Below, piece after piece: positions 57,394-64,000 of a stretch of 64,000 bases of DNA. The notes beneath the pieces are model-generated. The model was not told the origin of the DNA. It made no database searches and saw only the letters and a program-made list of their open reading frames with translations. Origin of the DNA: Bacillaceae bacterium Marseille-Q3522 (GTDB lineage Bacteria; Bacillota; Bacilli; Bacillales; Cytobacillaceae); contig JAGKQJ010000001.1 of assembly GCA_017898095.1 (NCBI GenBank), forward strand, positions 43,904-107,903, given 5' to 3'. The stretch's first letter is position 1. Each line of letters opens with the position of its first letter. The position numbers and the translations under genes were made by a program.

Positions 57394-59359
57394 ACAATGG
57401 GAAGTCGGCTCTATTATCGGGCTTGAAGATGTTCTGCGTTGGGACGAGATGGTTAACCCACAGCAGCTTCAGGAAGCAATTGCAAGCATAATAGCAGGCA
57501 ATGTGGCAACGGCTGATAAATGGAAAACAGGACGAAAAATTACTTTAACCGGAGATTCCTCCGGAAACGTAACGATGGATGGCAGCACCGATGTGACCTT
57601 AACAACAAACGTTCGAAAAGGTTCTACAACGCAGACGGGGATCCTTCAATTAACCGATGGAGTGGGAAGCACAAGCAATACAACAGCAGCTACTCCAGCT
57701 GCAGTAAAAGCTGCTTATGACAAAGCCGTTTCTGTAGACAATAGCTTAACCGGACATAAGAATGATAAAAACAACCCTCACAAAGTTACAAGTGCACAAG
57801 TAAATGTGATTGCAGAACCTGCGGATGCTTCAACAGCAGCTACAGCTTTTATGCCTGTTGGGTTATCTACCTTTCAATTTGGCGATGGTACAAGTAAAGG
57901 CTACCCAGTTATGTACGGAACTGTCCTTAATATATACCTTAGCGAAAATAGGGCAATTCAAATAGTTTTTGCTTCTTACACAGGCGATATATCTGTACAT
58001 CAGCGTAAATATCGTCTCGATAGCGGGTGGTCATCGTGGGAACAAGGAGAGACTACTTCAGGTGCTCAAGCAAAGGTAGATGCACATGCCAATAGAAAAG
58101 ATAATCCGCATGCTGTTACAAAAGCCCAAGTAGGTTTAGGAAACGTGGACAATGCAAAGCAGGCCACAAAGACGGAGTTTGACAGTCACAATGGGGATAA
58201 CACACGGCATATCACGTCTACAGAGCGTAATAACTGGAATGCGAAAGAAACCCCTTCGGGTGCACAAGCAAAAGTAGATGCACATGCCAATCGAAAAGAT
58301 AACCCGCACCAAGTAACAAGTGCACAACTAAATATAATAGAGGAACCTGTGGATGCATCGGTAGCAGCTACCGTCTTTCCTATCGGACTTTCCGTTTTTA
58401 GCGTTAACGTTGGTGGCACCAAAGGATACCCTGTTAACTATGGCGTTGTACTGAATATTAACCACAGTGAATTTAGATGTCGGCAGATAATGTATGAGGC
58501 TAATACTGGTAATAACACACACATGTTTCAGCGCGCGTATCGTTCTGACACGGGTTGGTCACCTTGGAACCAAGGAGAAACAACCGAAGGCGCCAAAGCA
58601 AAAGCAGACGCTGCAGAAACAAACGCGAAAAATGCCAGCTTGCCTCGAAATGGAGGCACGATTACTGGTGACATTACTGTTCGAAAGAGTGTGCCAAAGG
58701 TCATTTATCGAAATGAAAACGGCGATGTCATAGGTACCATACGTTTTAACGATGACGGAATCGCTGTAATGAGTGGGACAAAAGAATTTTATATACGTCC
58801 AAATGGTGATTTAAATCAGGATGGGCAACTCTACATTAATACAGAAACTGTTAAACACAACAATGTAGATCTTGTTAAACTACCAGAATTAAATACCCAT
58901 AAAAATGATAAAGGTAACCCTCACTCCGTAACAAAAGTGCAAGTAGGACTAGGAAATGTAGACAATGTAAAACAAGAAACACCAGCTGGTGCCCAATCAA
59001 AAGCAAATGCTGCTGAAAATAATGCGAAAAACTGGGTAAAAGCGCTAGGGTTAGGTGGAACAACGGCTCCAATCATTACGAACCTAAATGATGCTTCTAC
59101 TCCCGGAGTGTATTTTTCGGAGTCAACAGCGCTAAACAAACCAGGTTTAGAAGCCTGTTTAACCCTTGTCATGCGGCATAACGAGCTCGTCACACAAATA
59201 GCGGTAGAAGTAGCAGATGACGGGTATTATGGAACGTACGTAAGAATTGGCGTGATAGGGGACTCCATGGGTTCGTGGGAAAAAATAAGTACCCAAAATA
59301 TAACTGTGCAGGAGGCAGCGCCTAATGACCCAAAAAACGGCGACTTATGGATATGGTGA
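57386..59359 (+). CDS. Tail fibre protein with internal repeats
   Basis: 657 residues. Several copies of a short repeat (KDNPHxVTxAQVGLGNVDN and relatives near residues 125, 235, 305 and 505) form the fibre shaft. Between them, a module of about 85 residues starting TSAQVNVIAEPADAS occurs twice (about 135-225 and 310-400) and carries the variable GYPVMYGTVLNI and SGWSSWEQGETT parts. The N-terminal 40 residues attach to the baseplate. The C-terminus ends in APNDPKNGDLWIW. It should bind the host surface. Confidence 0.88.
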   Translation: MAKQWEVGSIIGLEDVLRWDEMVNPQQLQEAIASIIAGNVATADKWKTGRKITLTGDSSGNVTMDGSTDVTLTTNVRKGSTTQTGILQLTDGVGSTSNTTAATPAAVKAAYDKAVSVDNSLTGHKNDKNNPHKVTSAQVNVIAEPADASTAATAFMPVGLSTFQFGDGTSKGYPVMYGTVLNIYLSENRAIQIVFASYTGDISVHQRKYRLDSGWSSWEQGETTSGAQAKVDAHANRKDNPHAVTKAQVGLGNVDNAKQATKTEFDSHNGDNTRHITSTERNNWNAKETPSGAQAKVDAHANRKDNPHQVTSAQLNIIEEPVDASVAATVFPIGLSVFSVNVGGTKGYPVNYGVVLNINHSEFRCRQIMYEANTGNNTHMFQRAYRSDTGWSPWNQGETTEGAKAKADAAETNAKNASLPRNGGTITGDITVRKSVPKVIYRNENGDVIGTIRFNDDGIAVMSGTKEFYIRPNGDLNQDGQLYINTETVKHNNVDLVKLPELNTHKNDKGNPHSVTKVQVGLGNVDNVKQETPAGAQSKANAAENNAKNWVKALGLGGTTAPIITNLNDASTPGVYFSESTALNKPGLEACLTLVMRHNELVTQIAVEVADDGYYGTYVRIGVIGDSMGSWEKISTQNITVQEAAPNDPKNGDLWIW

Positions 59360-59365
59360 TCTGCT

Positions 59366-59800
59366 ATGACTTGGAAACGATATGACTTAGGTGGATGGGT
59401 AGATATTAATAACATGAAACGCTGGGATGGAACGCAATGGGTAGAAGCTGAAGGGAGGCGATGGAACGGAAGTACATGGGAAGTATTCACGTTTAAACTA
59501 AAGGATTGCACCGTAACGATGACATCGTCACCAGTTGGTGTATACGTTGTAGTAGGTTTAAATGGCAATCCTGCAGATACCGAAATCAGAATAGAATCAC
59601 AGAGAGTATTCCAGTCAGAGGTACAGCCACTCGTTCTTGATATGGATTGGACAGTTTACGAGTATGATAGTATGGGAGTATCCCCCGGCGTGCATTTAGC
59701 TATAAACCGTACGGAAACCCCATCTTATATGATAAGAGTGAGATGGAGAGTAAAAGGTCAGGAAGGATTTACAGAACAATACTTTGGTAACTATTGGTAA
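59366..59800 (+). CDS. Tail fibre-associated protein of unknown function
   Basis: 144 residues, beta-rich. The N-terminal WKRYDLGGWVDINNMKRWDGTQWVE recalls Trp-rich fibre-tip proteins. It follows the fibre gene by 6 bp and may be a fibre tip or chaperone. No family is recognised. Confidence 0.65.
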   Translation: MTWKRYDLGGWVDINNMKRWDGTQWVEAEGRRWNGSTWEVFTFKLKDCTVTMTSSPVGVYVVVGLNGNPADTEIRIESQRVFQSEVQPLVLDMDWTVYEYDSMGVSPGVHLAINRTETPSYMIRVRWRVKGQEGFTEQYFGNYW

Positions 59801-59807
59801 GAAAGCG

Positions 59808-59830
59808 AGAGCTCAAAAAAGAGCTCTTTT
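59808..59830 (+). terminator. Terminator after the tail genes
   Basis: AGAGCTC (59808-59814) and GAGCTCT (59821-59827) with an all-A loop and a T-rich tail. Confidence 0.82.
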
Positions 59831-59852
59831 TATTTTGCCTTTTAAGGAGGCG

Positions 59853-59903
59853 ATGTCCAAAACCATCAAACTCAGGAGCCGATCGGCTCTTTTTATTTTG
59901 TAA
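59853..59903 (+). CDS. Possible 16-residue leader peptide before the holin
   Basis: ATG 59853 has AAGGAGG only 2 bp upstream (spacing short but consistent with a weak start). The product would be MSKTIKLRSRSALFIL. Its frame runs through the terminator hairpin at 59876-59889, so translating ribosomes would disrupt that hairpin. This may be chance. Confidence 0.3.
   Translation: MSKTIKLRSRSALFIL
59876..59897 (+). terminator. Second terminator before the holin gene
   Basis: GAGCCG and CGGCTC around AT (59876-59889), then TTTTTATTTT. Together with the preceding terminator it isolates the lysis genes. Confidence 0.75.
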
Positions 59904-59925
59904 ACAAAAAAAGGAGGAAACAGAA

Positions 59926-60327
59926 GTGGAAAGATTAGATTTGTTTTTCAAAGTCGTAGTTACAGTTTTTGGCGCGGCAACAGGCTACTTGTTTGGGGGA
60001 TGGTCGGCATTGATCGGGATCTTGCTTTCGTTCGTTGCAATTGATTATGTAACAGGATTAATTGCCGCTGCTTATAACGGGCAGTTATCTAGCAAAGTTG
60101 GGTTTCGAGGAATCGCTAAAAAAGTGATGATCTTTGCCATGGTGGCAGTAGCACATCTAATTGACGGGGCTCTTGGCGACGCGCATGTTTTCAGAGACGC
60201 AACCATTTATTTTTATTTAGCCAATGAGCTATTATCTATCGTCGAAAATGTTGGAAAAACGGGAATTGGTATGCCAGATCAAATCAAAAATGCTATTGAA
60301 ATATTGAGAGGAAAATCAAATAAATAA
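59926..60327 (+). CDS. Phage holin (toxin secretion/lysis holin type)
   Basis: 133 residues from GTG 59926, with AAAGGAGG upstream; longer frames run back into the terminators. Two to three membrane segments are visible (about 8-28, 32-52 and 65-85). GGWSALIGILLSFVAIDYVTG and MVAVAHLIDGAL match the phage holin family found next to amidases and lysozymes. It times lysis by permeabilising the membrane for the endolysin. Confidence 0.9.
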   Translation: MERLDLFFKVVVTVFGAATGYLFGGWSALIGILLSFVAIDYVTGLIAAAYNGQLSSKVGFRGIAKKVMIFAMVAVAHLIDGALGDAHVFRDATIYFYLANELLSIVENVGKTGIGMPDQIKNAIEILRGKSNK

Positions 60328-60328
60328 G

Positions 60329-60350
60329 AGCTGCCTTCGGGTGGCTTTTC
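60329..60350 (+). terminator. Weak terminator between holin and endolysin
   Basis: AGCTGCC and GGTGGCT around TTCG, with two G-T pairs, followed by TTTTC. Confidence 0.55.
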
Positions 60351-60381
60351 TTTATAAAAAAATTAAGGAGACGAACAAAAC

Positions 60382-61545
60382 ATGGGGAACATTATAGATA
60401 TTTCACATCATCAAAATCCGGCAAACATAAATTATGACCAGTTATGCAAAGGCTTGGATTTTGCCATTATCCGCACTCAATACGGATCTCGGACAATCGA
60501 CAGATATTATAAAACGCATCATGCTGAATTAAAGAAGCGTGGCATCCCAACACATGCATACGCATGGGTGCGCGGCGTGAGTGTGTCCGATATGGAAACG
60601 GAGGCAAAGGACTTCTACGACCGTACGAAAGAATTTAACCCGCTCATGTGGTGGCTGGACGTGGAGGAAAAGAGCATGGAAGATATGCGTGCCGGTGTAT
60701 CAGCTTATATACACAAGTTGCGTCAGTTAGGTGCTAAAAAGGTAGGCGTATATATTGCTCACCATTTATATCAATCATTTAATCTCGATTTAAACGAGGT
60801 AGACGCCGTATGGATTCCTCACTACGGAAAAAATAATGGTACTGTGACAAGCAAGCCAAAATATACATGTGATCTCCATCAATTTACTAGCACTGGAAGG
60901 TTGCCTGGTTACGGGGGAAACCTAGACTTGAATGTGCTGATCGGAAGCAAGCCCATTGAATGGTTTACCGAAAAAATTGTGCATCCGACACCACAACATG
61001 ACCGCAAGCCAATCCAACGTGTCCGTGCGACCGTTGTTTCCGATATCCGCAGTGAGCCGAATCATGCTGCCGGTTTCGTGCGAAATACCGTTGTGGGTGA
61101 AGAAGTTAATGTATACTCACACCGCGGCGATTGGCACGAAACAGATGAAGGGTGGATTGATGCAAATGGAGGGCAAAACTTATATTGGGTGGATAACCCG
61201 GCATTAAAGCTGCAGGAAGTAACACCGCAGCCGCAAAAAAACGAAGTTTATACAGTACAGCCTGGTGACACCCTGTCTGAAATAGCTGCTGCTCATGGGA
61301 CGACCGTTGCACACTTGGCGTCTATGAACGGGATTAAAGATCCAAACAAAATTTATGCAGGTCAAAAAATCAAAGTAACGGGCAGCGCGCCGAAACCACA
61401 ACCAGTTTATTATACGGTCCGTTCAGGGGATAACCTGTCTAAAATCGCTAAAAAATCCGGGACGACTGTGAACCAATTAGTCGCTTGGAATAACATTAAA
61501 AATCCGAATTTAATTTATCCTGGACAACGGTTACGAGTTAAATAA
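60382..61545 (+). CDS. Endolysin: GH25 muramidase with SH3 and two LysM domains
   Basis: 387 residues, AAGGAGACG upstream. The GH25 catalytic domain (about 1-200) starts [11 protein letters not shown] with Asp6, and has the acidic cluster WWLDVEEK (Asp93, Glu95). An SH3b-like domain (about 212-275, [13 protein letters not shown]) and two LysM repeats (about 289-332 and 343-386: [38 protein letters not shown]) bind the wall. It cleaves the glycan backbone at the end of the lytic cycle. Confidence 0.93.
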   Translation: MGNIIDISHHQNPANINYDQLCKGLDFAIIRTQYGSRTIDRYYKTHHAELKKRGIPTHAYAWVRGVSVSDMETEAKDFYDRTKEFNPLMWWLDVEEKSMEDMRAGVSAYIHKLRQLGAKKVGVYIAHHLYQSFNLDLNEVDAVWIPHYGKNNGTVTSKPKYTCDLHQFTSTGRLPGYGGNLDLNVLIGSKPIEWFTEKIVHPTPQHDRKPIQRVRATVVSDIRSEPNHAAGFVRNTVVGEEVNVYSHRGDWHETDEGWIDANGGQNLYWVDNPALKLQEVTPQPQKNEVYTVQPGDTLSEIAAAHGTTVAHLASMNGIKDPNKIYAGQKIKVTGSAPKPQPVYYTVRSGDNLSKIAKKSGTTVNQLVAWNNIKNPNLIYPGQRLRVK

Positions 61546-61555
61546 AATAAAAACA

Positions 61556-61580
61556 GCCCCTCCTCATTTTTGAGGGGGGC
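61556..61580 (+). terminator. Terminator after the endolysin gene
   Basis: GCCCCTCCTCA pairs with TGAGGGGGGC (one bulge, one G-T pair) around a T loop; the tail is AATTATTT. Confidence 0.6.
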
Positions 61581-61647
61581 AATTATTTCGTCATATCATA
61601 CGTTCTGTATTTTGTTGAAAAAATGCCCTGATTTACAGGGTTAATTA

Positions 61648-61668
61648 TGGTAACAAAAATGGTAACAT
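61648..61668. repeat. Putative integrase arm-type sites next to attR
   Basis: TGGTAACA at 61648-61655 and TGGTAACAT at 61660-61668 are spaced by 12 bp, the same period as GCGGTAACATT near attL. An inverted GTTACC (61764-61769) abuts the core. Confidence 0.55.
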
Positions 61669-61689
61669 CAATTAAAAATCTTTGTTTAT

Positions 61690-61728
61690 TTGATTTATCA
61701 ACATTTATTAAAAATGTTGATAAATCAA
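61690..61728. repeat. 17-bp perfect inverted repeat beside attR
   Basis: TTGATTTATCAACATTT, loop ATTAA, then its exact complement. It lies between the arm-type repeats and the core. It lacks a T-run. It could be an excisionase or host-factor site, or an RNA hairpin. Confidence 0.6.
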
Positions 61729-61769
61729 CTACTATAGCGATTTTTAATCAACTATAAAACCTTGTTACC

Positions 61770-61789
61770 CGACTCCCACCGTCTCCATT
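61770..61789. repeat. attR core
   Basis: Identical over 20 bp to the tmRNA 3' segment at attL. The sequence beyond it (CAGGTGCTGG...) is the chromosomal DNA that originally followed ssrA. Confidence 0.92.
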
Positions 61790-61823
61790 CAGGTGCTGGT
61801 ACACTGAGATCGGCACCCCCGGA

Positions 61824-61848
61824 AAATCCCTCTGTAGAGGGGTTTTTT
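61824..61848 (+). terminator. Apparent original ssrA terminator, displaced by the prophage
   Basis: AAATCCCTC pairs with GAGGGGTTT around TGTA, followed by T. It stands 35 bp after attR, the place expected for the terminator of ssrA in an uninfected chromosome. Confidence 0.75.
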
Positions 61849-61956
61849 CATATTCTTTTATCCTATTAAATCAGATATTTTTTAATTTAAAGGTAAAATA
61901 AGGGGAACTTATGATTTCTAACATGGACATCGCCTTCATAAGAAAGAAAAAGAAAG

Positions 61957-61993
61957 CTCGAAATCCTTTATTGATAAGGTTTTCGGGTTTTTT
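61957..61993 (+). terminator. Second terminator downstream of attR
   Basis: CTCGAAATCCTT (61957-61968) and AAGGTTTTCGGG (61976-61987) form a 12-bp stem with one mismatch; a run of six T follows. The transcript it ends is not evident; it may be a relic of lost DNA. Confidence 0.7.
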
Positions 61994-62068
61994 CCATTAG
62001 TGGGAATCCAGTTCCTTTCGAACGTTTCCTATCTATTGGCTGGAAACCAGTTGTTTGCCCCTCTTTCA

Positions 62069-62695
62069 TCAGGCCTGACGTAACAGATTAATCAAATCAG
62101 TACGATTGACGTGGGCACAATAACCCGGTGTGCCATTCTCGAAGCGAAAGCCTTCATGCAGCGGTCCTGCGTCATAAACATCAAACCCGATTGCCTCTAA
62201 AAGATCAGTAACGGTTTTCTTCGCTGCGGCATCATCTCCGGCAATTGGCAGCGTCCGCCGTTCAGGATCGTTCTTTGGTCTCGCTGTTGAACCAATATCG
62301 CCCGCATAGATGGAATTAAATGCTTTGACTACATGAGCCTTCGGAAATTGCCTGGCTGTGAGTTCACACGTTGTCTTTGATCTATTATCAAGTTCCGCAA
62401 TTCTTCCGTCGCGGCCCGGATAGTAGTTCATCGTATCGATGACGGTCTTTCCGTCCAAATTAATGCCGGAAAGTTGCGGAAGCGCGTATAGCGGCACTGT
62501 CACGACGATGATATCGCCTTCCTGAGCTGCTTGTTCCGGAGTTGCCGCTTTTGCCTGAGGGCCAAGTTTCTTCACCAGACCTTCTAGTGTTTCCGGACCC
62601 CGTGAGTTTGACATTACAACAGAATAACCAGCCTGAATCGCACTTGCTGCAACAGCCTTTCCAATATGGCCGCTGCCGATAAATCCGATTTTCAT
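62069..62695 (-). CDS. NADPH-dependent F420 reductase-like oxidoreductase
   Basis: 208 residues from ATG 62695, with AGAAAGGAG upstream on the minus strand; a longer frame to 62761 lacks support. The N-terminal dinucleotide site MKIGFIGSGHIGKAVAASAI and the SNSRGPETL segment (binding the NADP phosphate) fit the family, also seen in proteins annotated as NADPH-dependent F420 reductase or reductase-like. Bacillaceae do not use F420 in core metabolism, so the acceptor is probably different. Apparent monocistronic gene, opposite in direction to its neighbours. Confidence 0.82.
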   Translation of the reverse strand: MKIGFIGSGHIGKAVAASAIQAGYSVVMSNSRGPETLEGLVKKLGPQAKAATPEQAAQEGDIIVVTVPLYALPQLSGINLDGKTVIDTMNYYPGRDGRIAELDNRSKTTCELTARQFPKAHVVKAFNSIYAGDIGSTARPKNDPERRTLPIAGDDAAAKKTVTDLLEAIGFDVYDAGPLHEGFRFENGTPGYCAHVNRTDLINLLRQA

Positions 62696-63002
62696 GGTAA
62701 TAGCACGCTCCTTTCTTTCATCAGCCTCAGTGTAGCACTCCTCCGTAGGGGCGTCTAACAATGTGATTTATGAATGTACTGATTCTCGTAATAAAAACTT
62801 CATCCTGTCTTTATATTTTTCAGGTTCAAATGGCTCAAGAAAGCTTATTGAATTTCCTGACACTAGATTTGGCGTTCGAAATATGGATTTATAATAGATA
62901 AACGCGCAATAAAAACTTTAATATCAATAAAATTAGAGAATTGAATTTATGCGCCTAATATTAGGGTAACAAAAAAGATGGATAGGTTCGGGTTTATGCG
63001 TG
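62696..63002. other. AT-rich intergenic region
   Basis: No gene was found. It divides a leftward oxidoreductase gene and a rightward toxin-antitoxin promoter, so it holds divergent promoters; only the rightward one is clear. Confidence 0.5.
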
Positions 63003-63031
63003 TTGTTTTATCACATTTTAAGTGTTACAAT
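63003..63031 (+). promoter_or_regulatory. Promoter of the toxin-antitoxin pair
   Basis: TTGTTT (63003-63008) and TACAAT (63026-63031) are 17 bp apart with TG before the -10 box. Confidence 0.7.
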
Positions 63032-63081
63032 ATATCTGGTAATAAAACGTGATTAATTAATTTATCTCTAATGGAGAAGAT

Positions 63082-63095
63082 ATCGATATATCGAT
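63082..63095. promoter_or_regulatory. Perfect palindrome, candidate autoregulatory operator
   Basis: ATCGATATATCGAT, a 14-bp perfect palindrome directly before the GGGAGG ribosome-binding site of the antitoxin gene. Phd-type antitoxins bind such sites; it would also fold in mRNA near the start. Confidence 0.55.
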
Positions 63096-63109
63096 GGGAG
63101 GATGTTAAA

Positions 63110-63493
63110 ATGAATAAATTTAATGAAAAGCCTTCAATATCCGTCGATACAATAAATTTTCTGATGAAGAATGTTTACAATGTTTCTGATTTGACTCGTA
63201 AAAACAAATTAACTGAGATTCTTCAGCGTTTTGTTAAACCAACCGAAGAGGTTTTTATTGTACAAAATGCAAAAAATAAGGATGCTCAAGCTGCGCTAAT
63301 TAATTTAAAGTATTTTGAAGAACTTCTACGGATTAAAGAAATGATGGATCAAGCTATTGACCAAGTTGCTGAAAAAGAAGCCGCAGACAGACTCAAAAAA
63401 GGCAAAAAAGAAAAATTTACACTTTCTGATGTTTTAGATGATGATGATATTGATTTTGACCAGTTAAATCTGGAGTTAAAAGATGAAGATTAA
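63110..63493 (+). CDS. Phd/YefM-like antitoxin
   Basis: 127 residues from ATG 63110, GGGAGG upstream; an in-frame ATG 63071 lacks a site. NVSDLTRKNKLTEILQRF and EEVFIVQNAKNKDAQAALIN followed by YFEELLRIKE show the Phd-fold DNA-binding domain. The C-terminal acidic part (DVLDDDDIDFDQLNLELKD) would wrap the toxin. It overlaps the toxin gene by 11 bp, so the two are coupled. Confidence 0.75.
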   Translation: MNKFNEKPSISVDTINFLMKNVYNVSDLTRKNKLTEILQRFVKPTEEVFIVQNAKNKDAQAALINLKYFEELLRIKEMMDQAIDQVAEKEAADRLKKGKKEKFTLSDVLDDDDIDFDQLNLELKDED

Positions 63494-63839
63494 TTCATTA
63501 AAGGATTTTCAATATTTTTTATTAGATAATTATAATGTGACATTAACTTTTCATCCTGATGTCAGGCATGATCTTAAGGCGATAAATAAGGGTAGCCGTT
63601 CTTCGATATTGGTACTAATACATCGCCGTGTCAAACAGGGGTTACTGTTTGTACCAGATGGAGTTGCAAAGTTCTTAGATGGTGATTTGCATGGTTATGC
63701 AAAAATAAAACCAAGAGCGATGAATTTACGGATCATTTATCAACCTGTTAAGCACAATGATCATATTGAGATGTACATTCTTGCTATTGGACCAAGAGAT
63801 CAGATGAAAGTTTATGACATTGCTGTTAGCCGGCTTTAA
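63483..63839 (+). CDS. RelE/ParE-family toxin
   Basis: 118 residues. FHPDVRHDLKAINKGSRSS, FLDGDLHGYAKIKPRAMNLRIIY and LAIGPRDQMKVYDIAVSRL are the RelE-superfamily pattern, with basic residues suited to mRNA cleavage on the ribosome; a gyrase-targeting ParE role is the alternative. It is encoded directly downstream of its presumed antitoxin. Confidence 0.78.
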   Translation: MKINSLKDFQYFLLDNYNVTLTFHPDVRHDLKAINKGSRSSILVLIHRRVKQGLLFVPDGVAKFLDGDLHGYAKIKPRAMNLRIIYQPVKHNDHIEMYILAIGPRDQMKVYDIAVSRL

Positions 63840-63889
63840 AGGTTTAGAACTGTTTAAACTAGTTTTAGCTTTCTTATTTCATCTAAAAT

Positions 63890-63958
63890 CGGCAAGGATA
63901 CCCCATCTTCAAACGTGTGCAGGGCGCAGCCCAACGTTAAGGTGGGGAGGAATTGCCG
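63890..63958. other. Long structured hairpin at the window edge, possible IS200/IS605-type end
   Basis: CGGCAA (63890-63895) pairs with TTGCCG (63953-63958); CCCCATCTT (63901-63909) with AAGGTGGGG (63939-63947), one G-T pair; AACGT with ACGTT; and GGGC with GCCC at the tip. The layered fold is like the right end of IS200/IS605 or IS1341 elements, where a TnpB-guide RNA is encoded. If so, tnpB lies on the minus strand beyond the window. No ORF can be confirmed here. Confidence 0.4.
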
Positions 63959-64000
63959 TCAGATACGGTATGTACGATAGCCAAGGTAAAACTACTTTCT

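Larger units (their letters stand above)
20680..61789. mobile_element. Contractile-tailed (PBSX/skin-like) prophage inserted in ssrA
   Basis: The element is bounded by a 20-bp direct repeat (20680-20699 and 61770-61789). It contains a tyrosine integrase beside the left end, divergent lysogeny and early regions, a replication module, a late activator, packaging, head, contractile tail and lysis genes in the order usual for Bacillus temperate phages. Tail genes follow the XkdK-XkdU order and a sheath gene is present, so the virion should be a myovirus. Terminase, portal and head proteins are SPP1-like in type. I see no frameshift or insertion in the essential modules; inducibility is an inference. 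Confidence 0.93.

Noticed and set aside
61770..61789. tRNA-like T-arm and acceptor sequence
   Set aside because: It is the duplicated tmRNA 3' end (attR), not a tRNA gene; no cloverleaf can be formed around it.
20680..61789. CRISPR array or anti-phage defence island within the prophage
   Set aside because: No regularly spaced repeats and no recognised defence gene; the unknown small genes at 36980-37780 cannot be assigned to defence from sequence alone.

Overview
The window is a low-GC, Gram-positive Bacillaceae-type chromosome segment carrying an integrated contractile-tailed prophage. The host assignment rests on the CggR-controlled glycolytic operon in the Bacillus order, an Est30-like carboxylesterase followed by RNase R, SmpB and tmRNA, strong Shine-Dalgarno sequences with frequent GTG/TTG starts, and a tmRNA tag (GKQQNNFALAA) of the Bacillus type. 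The species cannot be fixed from sequence alone.

Host left arm (1-20699): 3' end of rpoN/sigL; a small glutaredoxin-like gene; a sigma-A promoter with a CggR operator downstream of it; then cggR-gapA-pgk-tpiA-gpmI-eno, closed by a strong terminator. Next comes a lipoteichoic-acid glycosylation-like cassette: an intact YfhO-family GT-C protein, a second YfhO paralogue broken by two frameshifts, a CsbB-like polyprenyl-phosphate glycosyltransferase and a GtrA/GtcA-like membrane protein. A degenerate GyrI-like gene lies between the two yfhO copies. Then secG, est, rnr, smpB and ssrA (tmRNA).

Prophage (20680-61789, about 41 kb), inserted in the 3' end of ssrA, with a 20-bp core duplicated at both ends. 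Leftward lysogeny genes: tyrosine integrase, ImmA/IrrE-like protein and double-HTH repressor. A near-consensus rightward promoter with operators faces Cro-like, Rha/ORF6C and small early genes. Replication module: DUF2800 nuclease, DUF2815 protein, MazG-like protein, family A DNA polymerase, a small DnaN-like clamp, AEP-primase/P4-type helicase, an iteron-rich putative origin, VRR-NUC nuclease and SNF2-like helicase. An ArpU/RinA-type activator and a matching late promoter precede a packaging/head module (TerS, TerL, portal, MuF head protein with a C-terminal toxin-like domain, scaffold, capsid, connectors). The PBSX/skin-like tail module follows (sheath, tube, chaperones with a -1 frameshift, tape measure, baseplate, fibre), then holin and a GH25-SH3-LysM endolysin. 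No structural or lysis gene is visibly broken, so the prophage may be functional.

Right flank (61790-64000): the apparent native ssrA terminator, now 41 kb from ssrA; an F420/NADP oxidoreductase-like gene on the minus strand; a Phd/RelE-type toxin-antitoxin pair with its own promoter and palindrome; and a long structured hairpin at the window edge that may be the end of an IS200/IS605-type element.

Most interesting points: the two-domain DnaN-like clamp beside the phage polymerase, the iteron origin, the MuF-toxin cargo with two candidate immunity genes, a duplicated 36-38 nt element upstream of two unknown small genes, the -1 frameshift with a downstream stem, and the double YfhO cassette.
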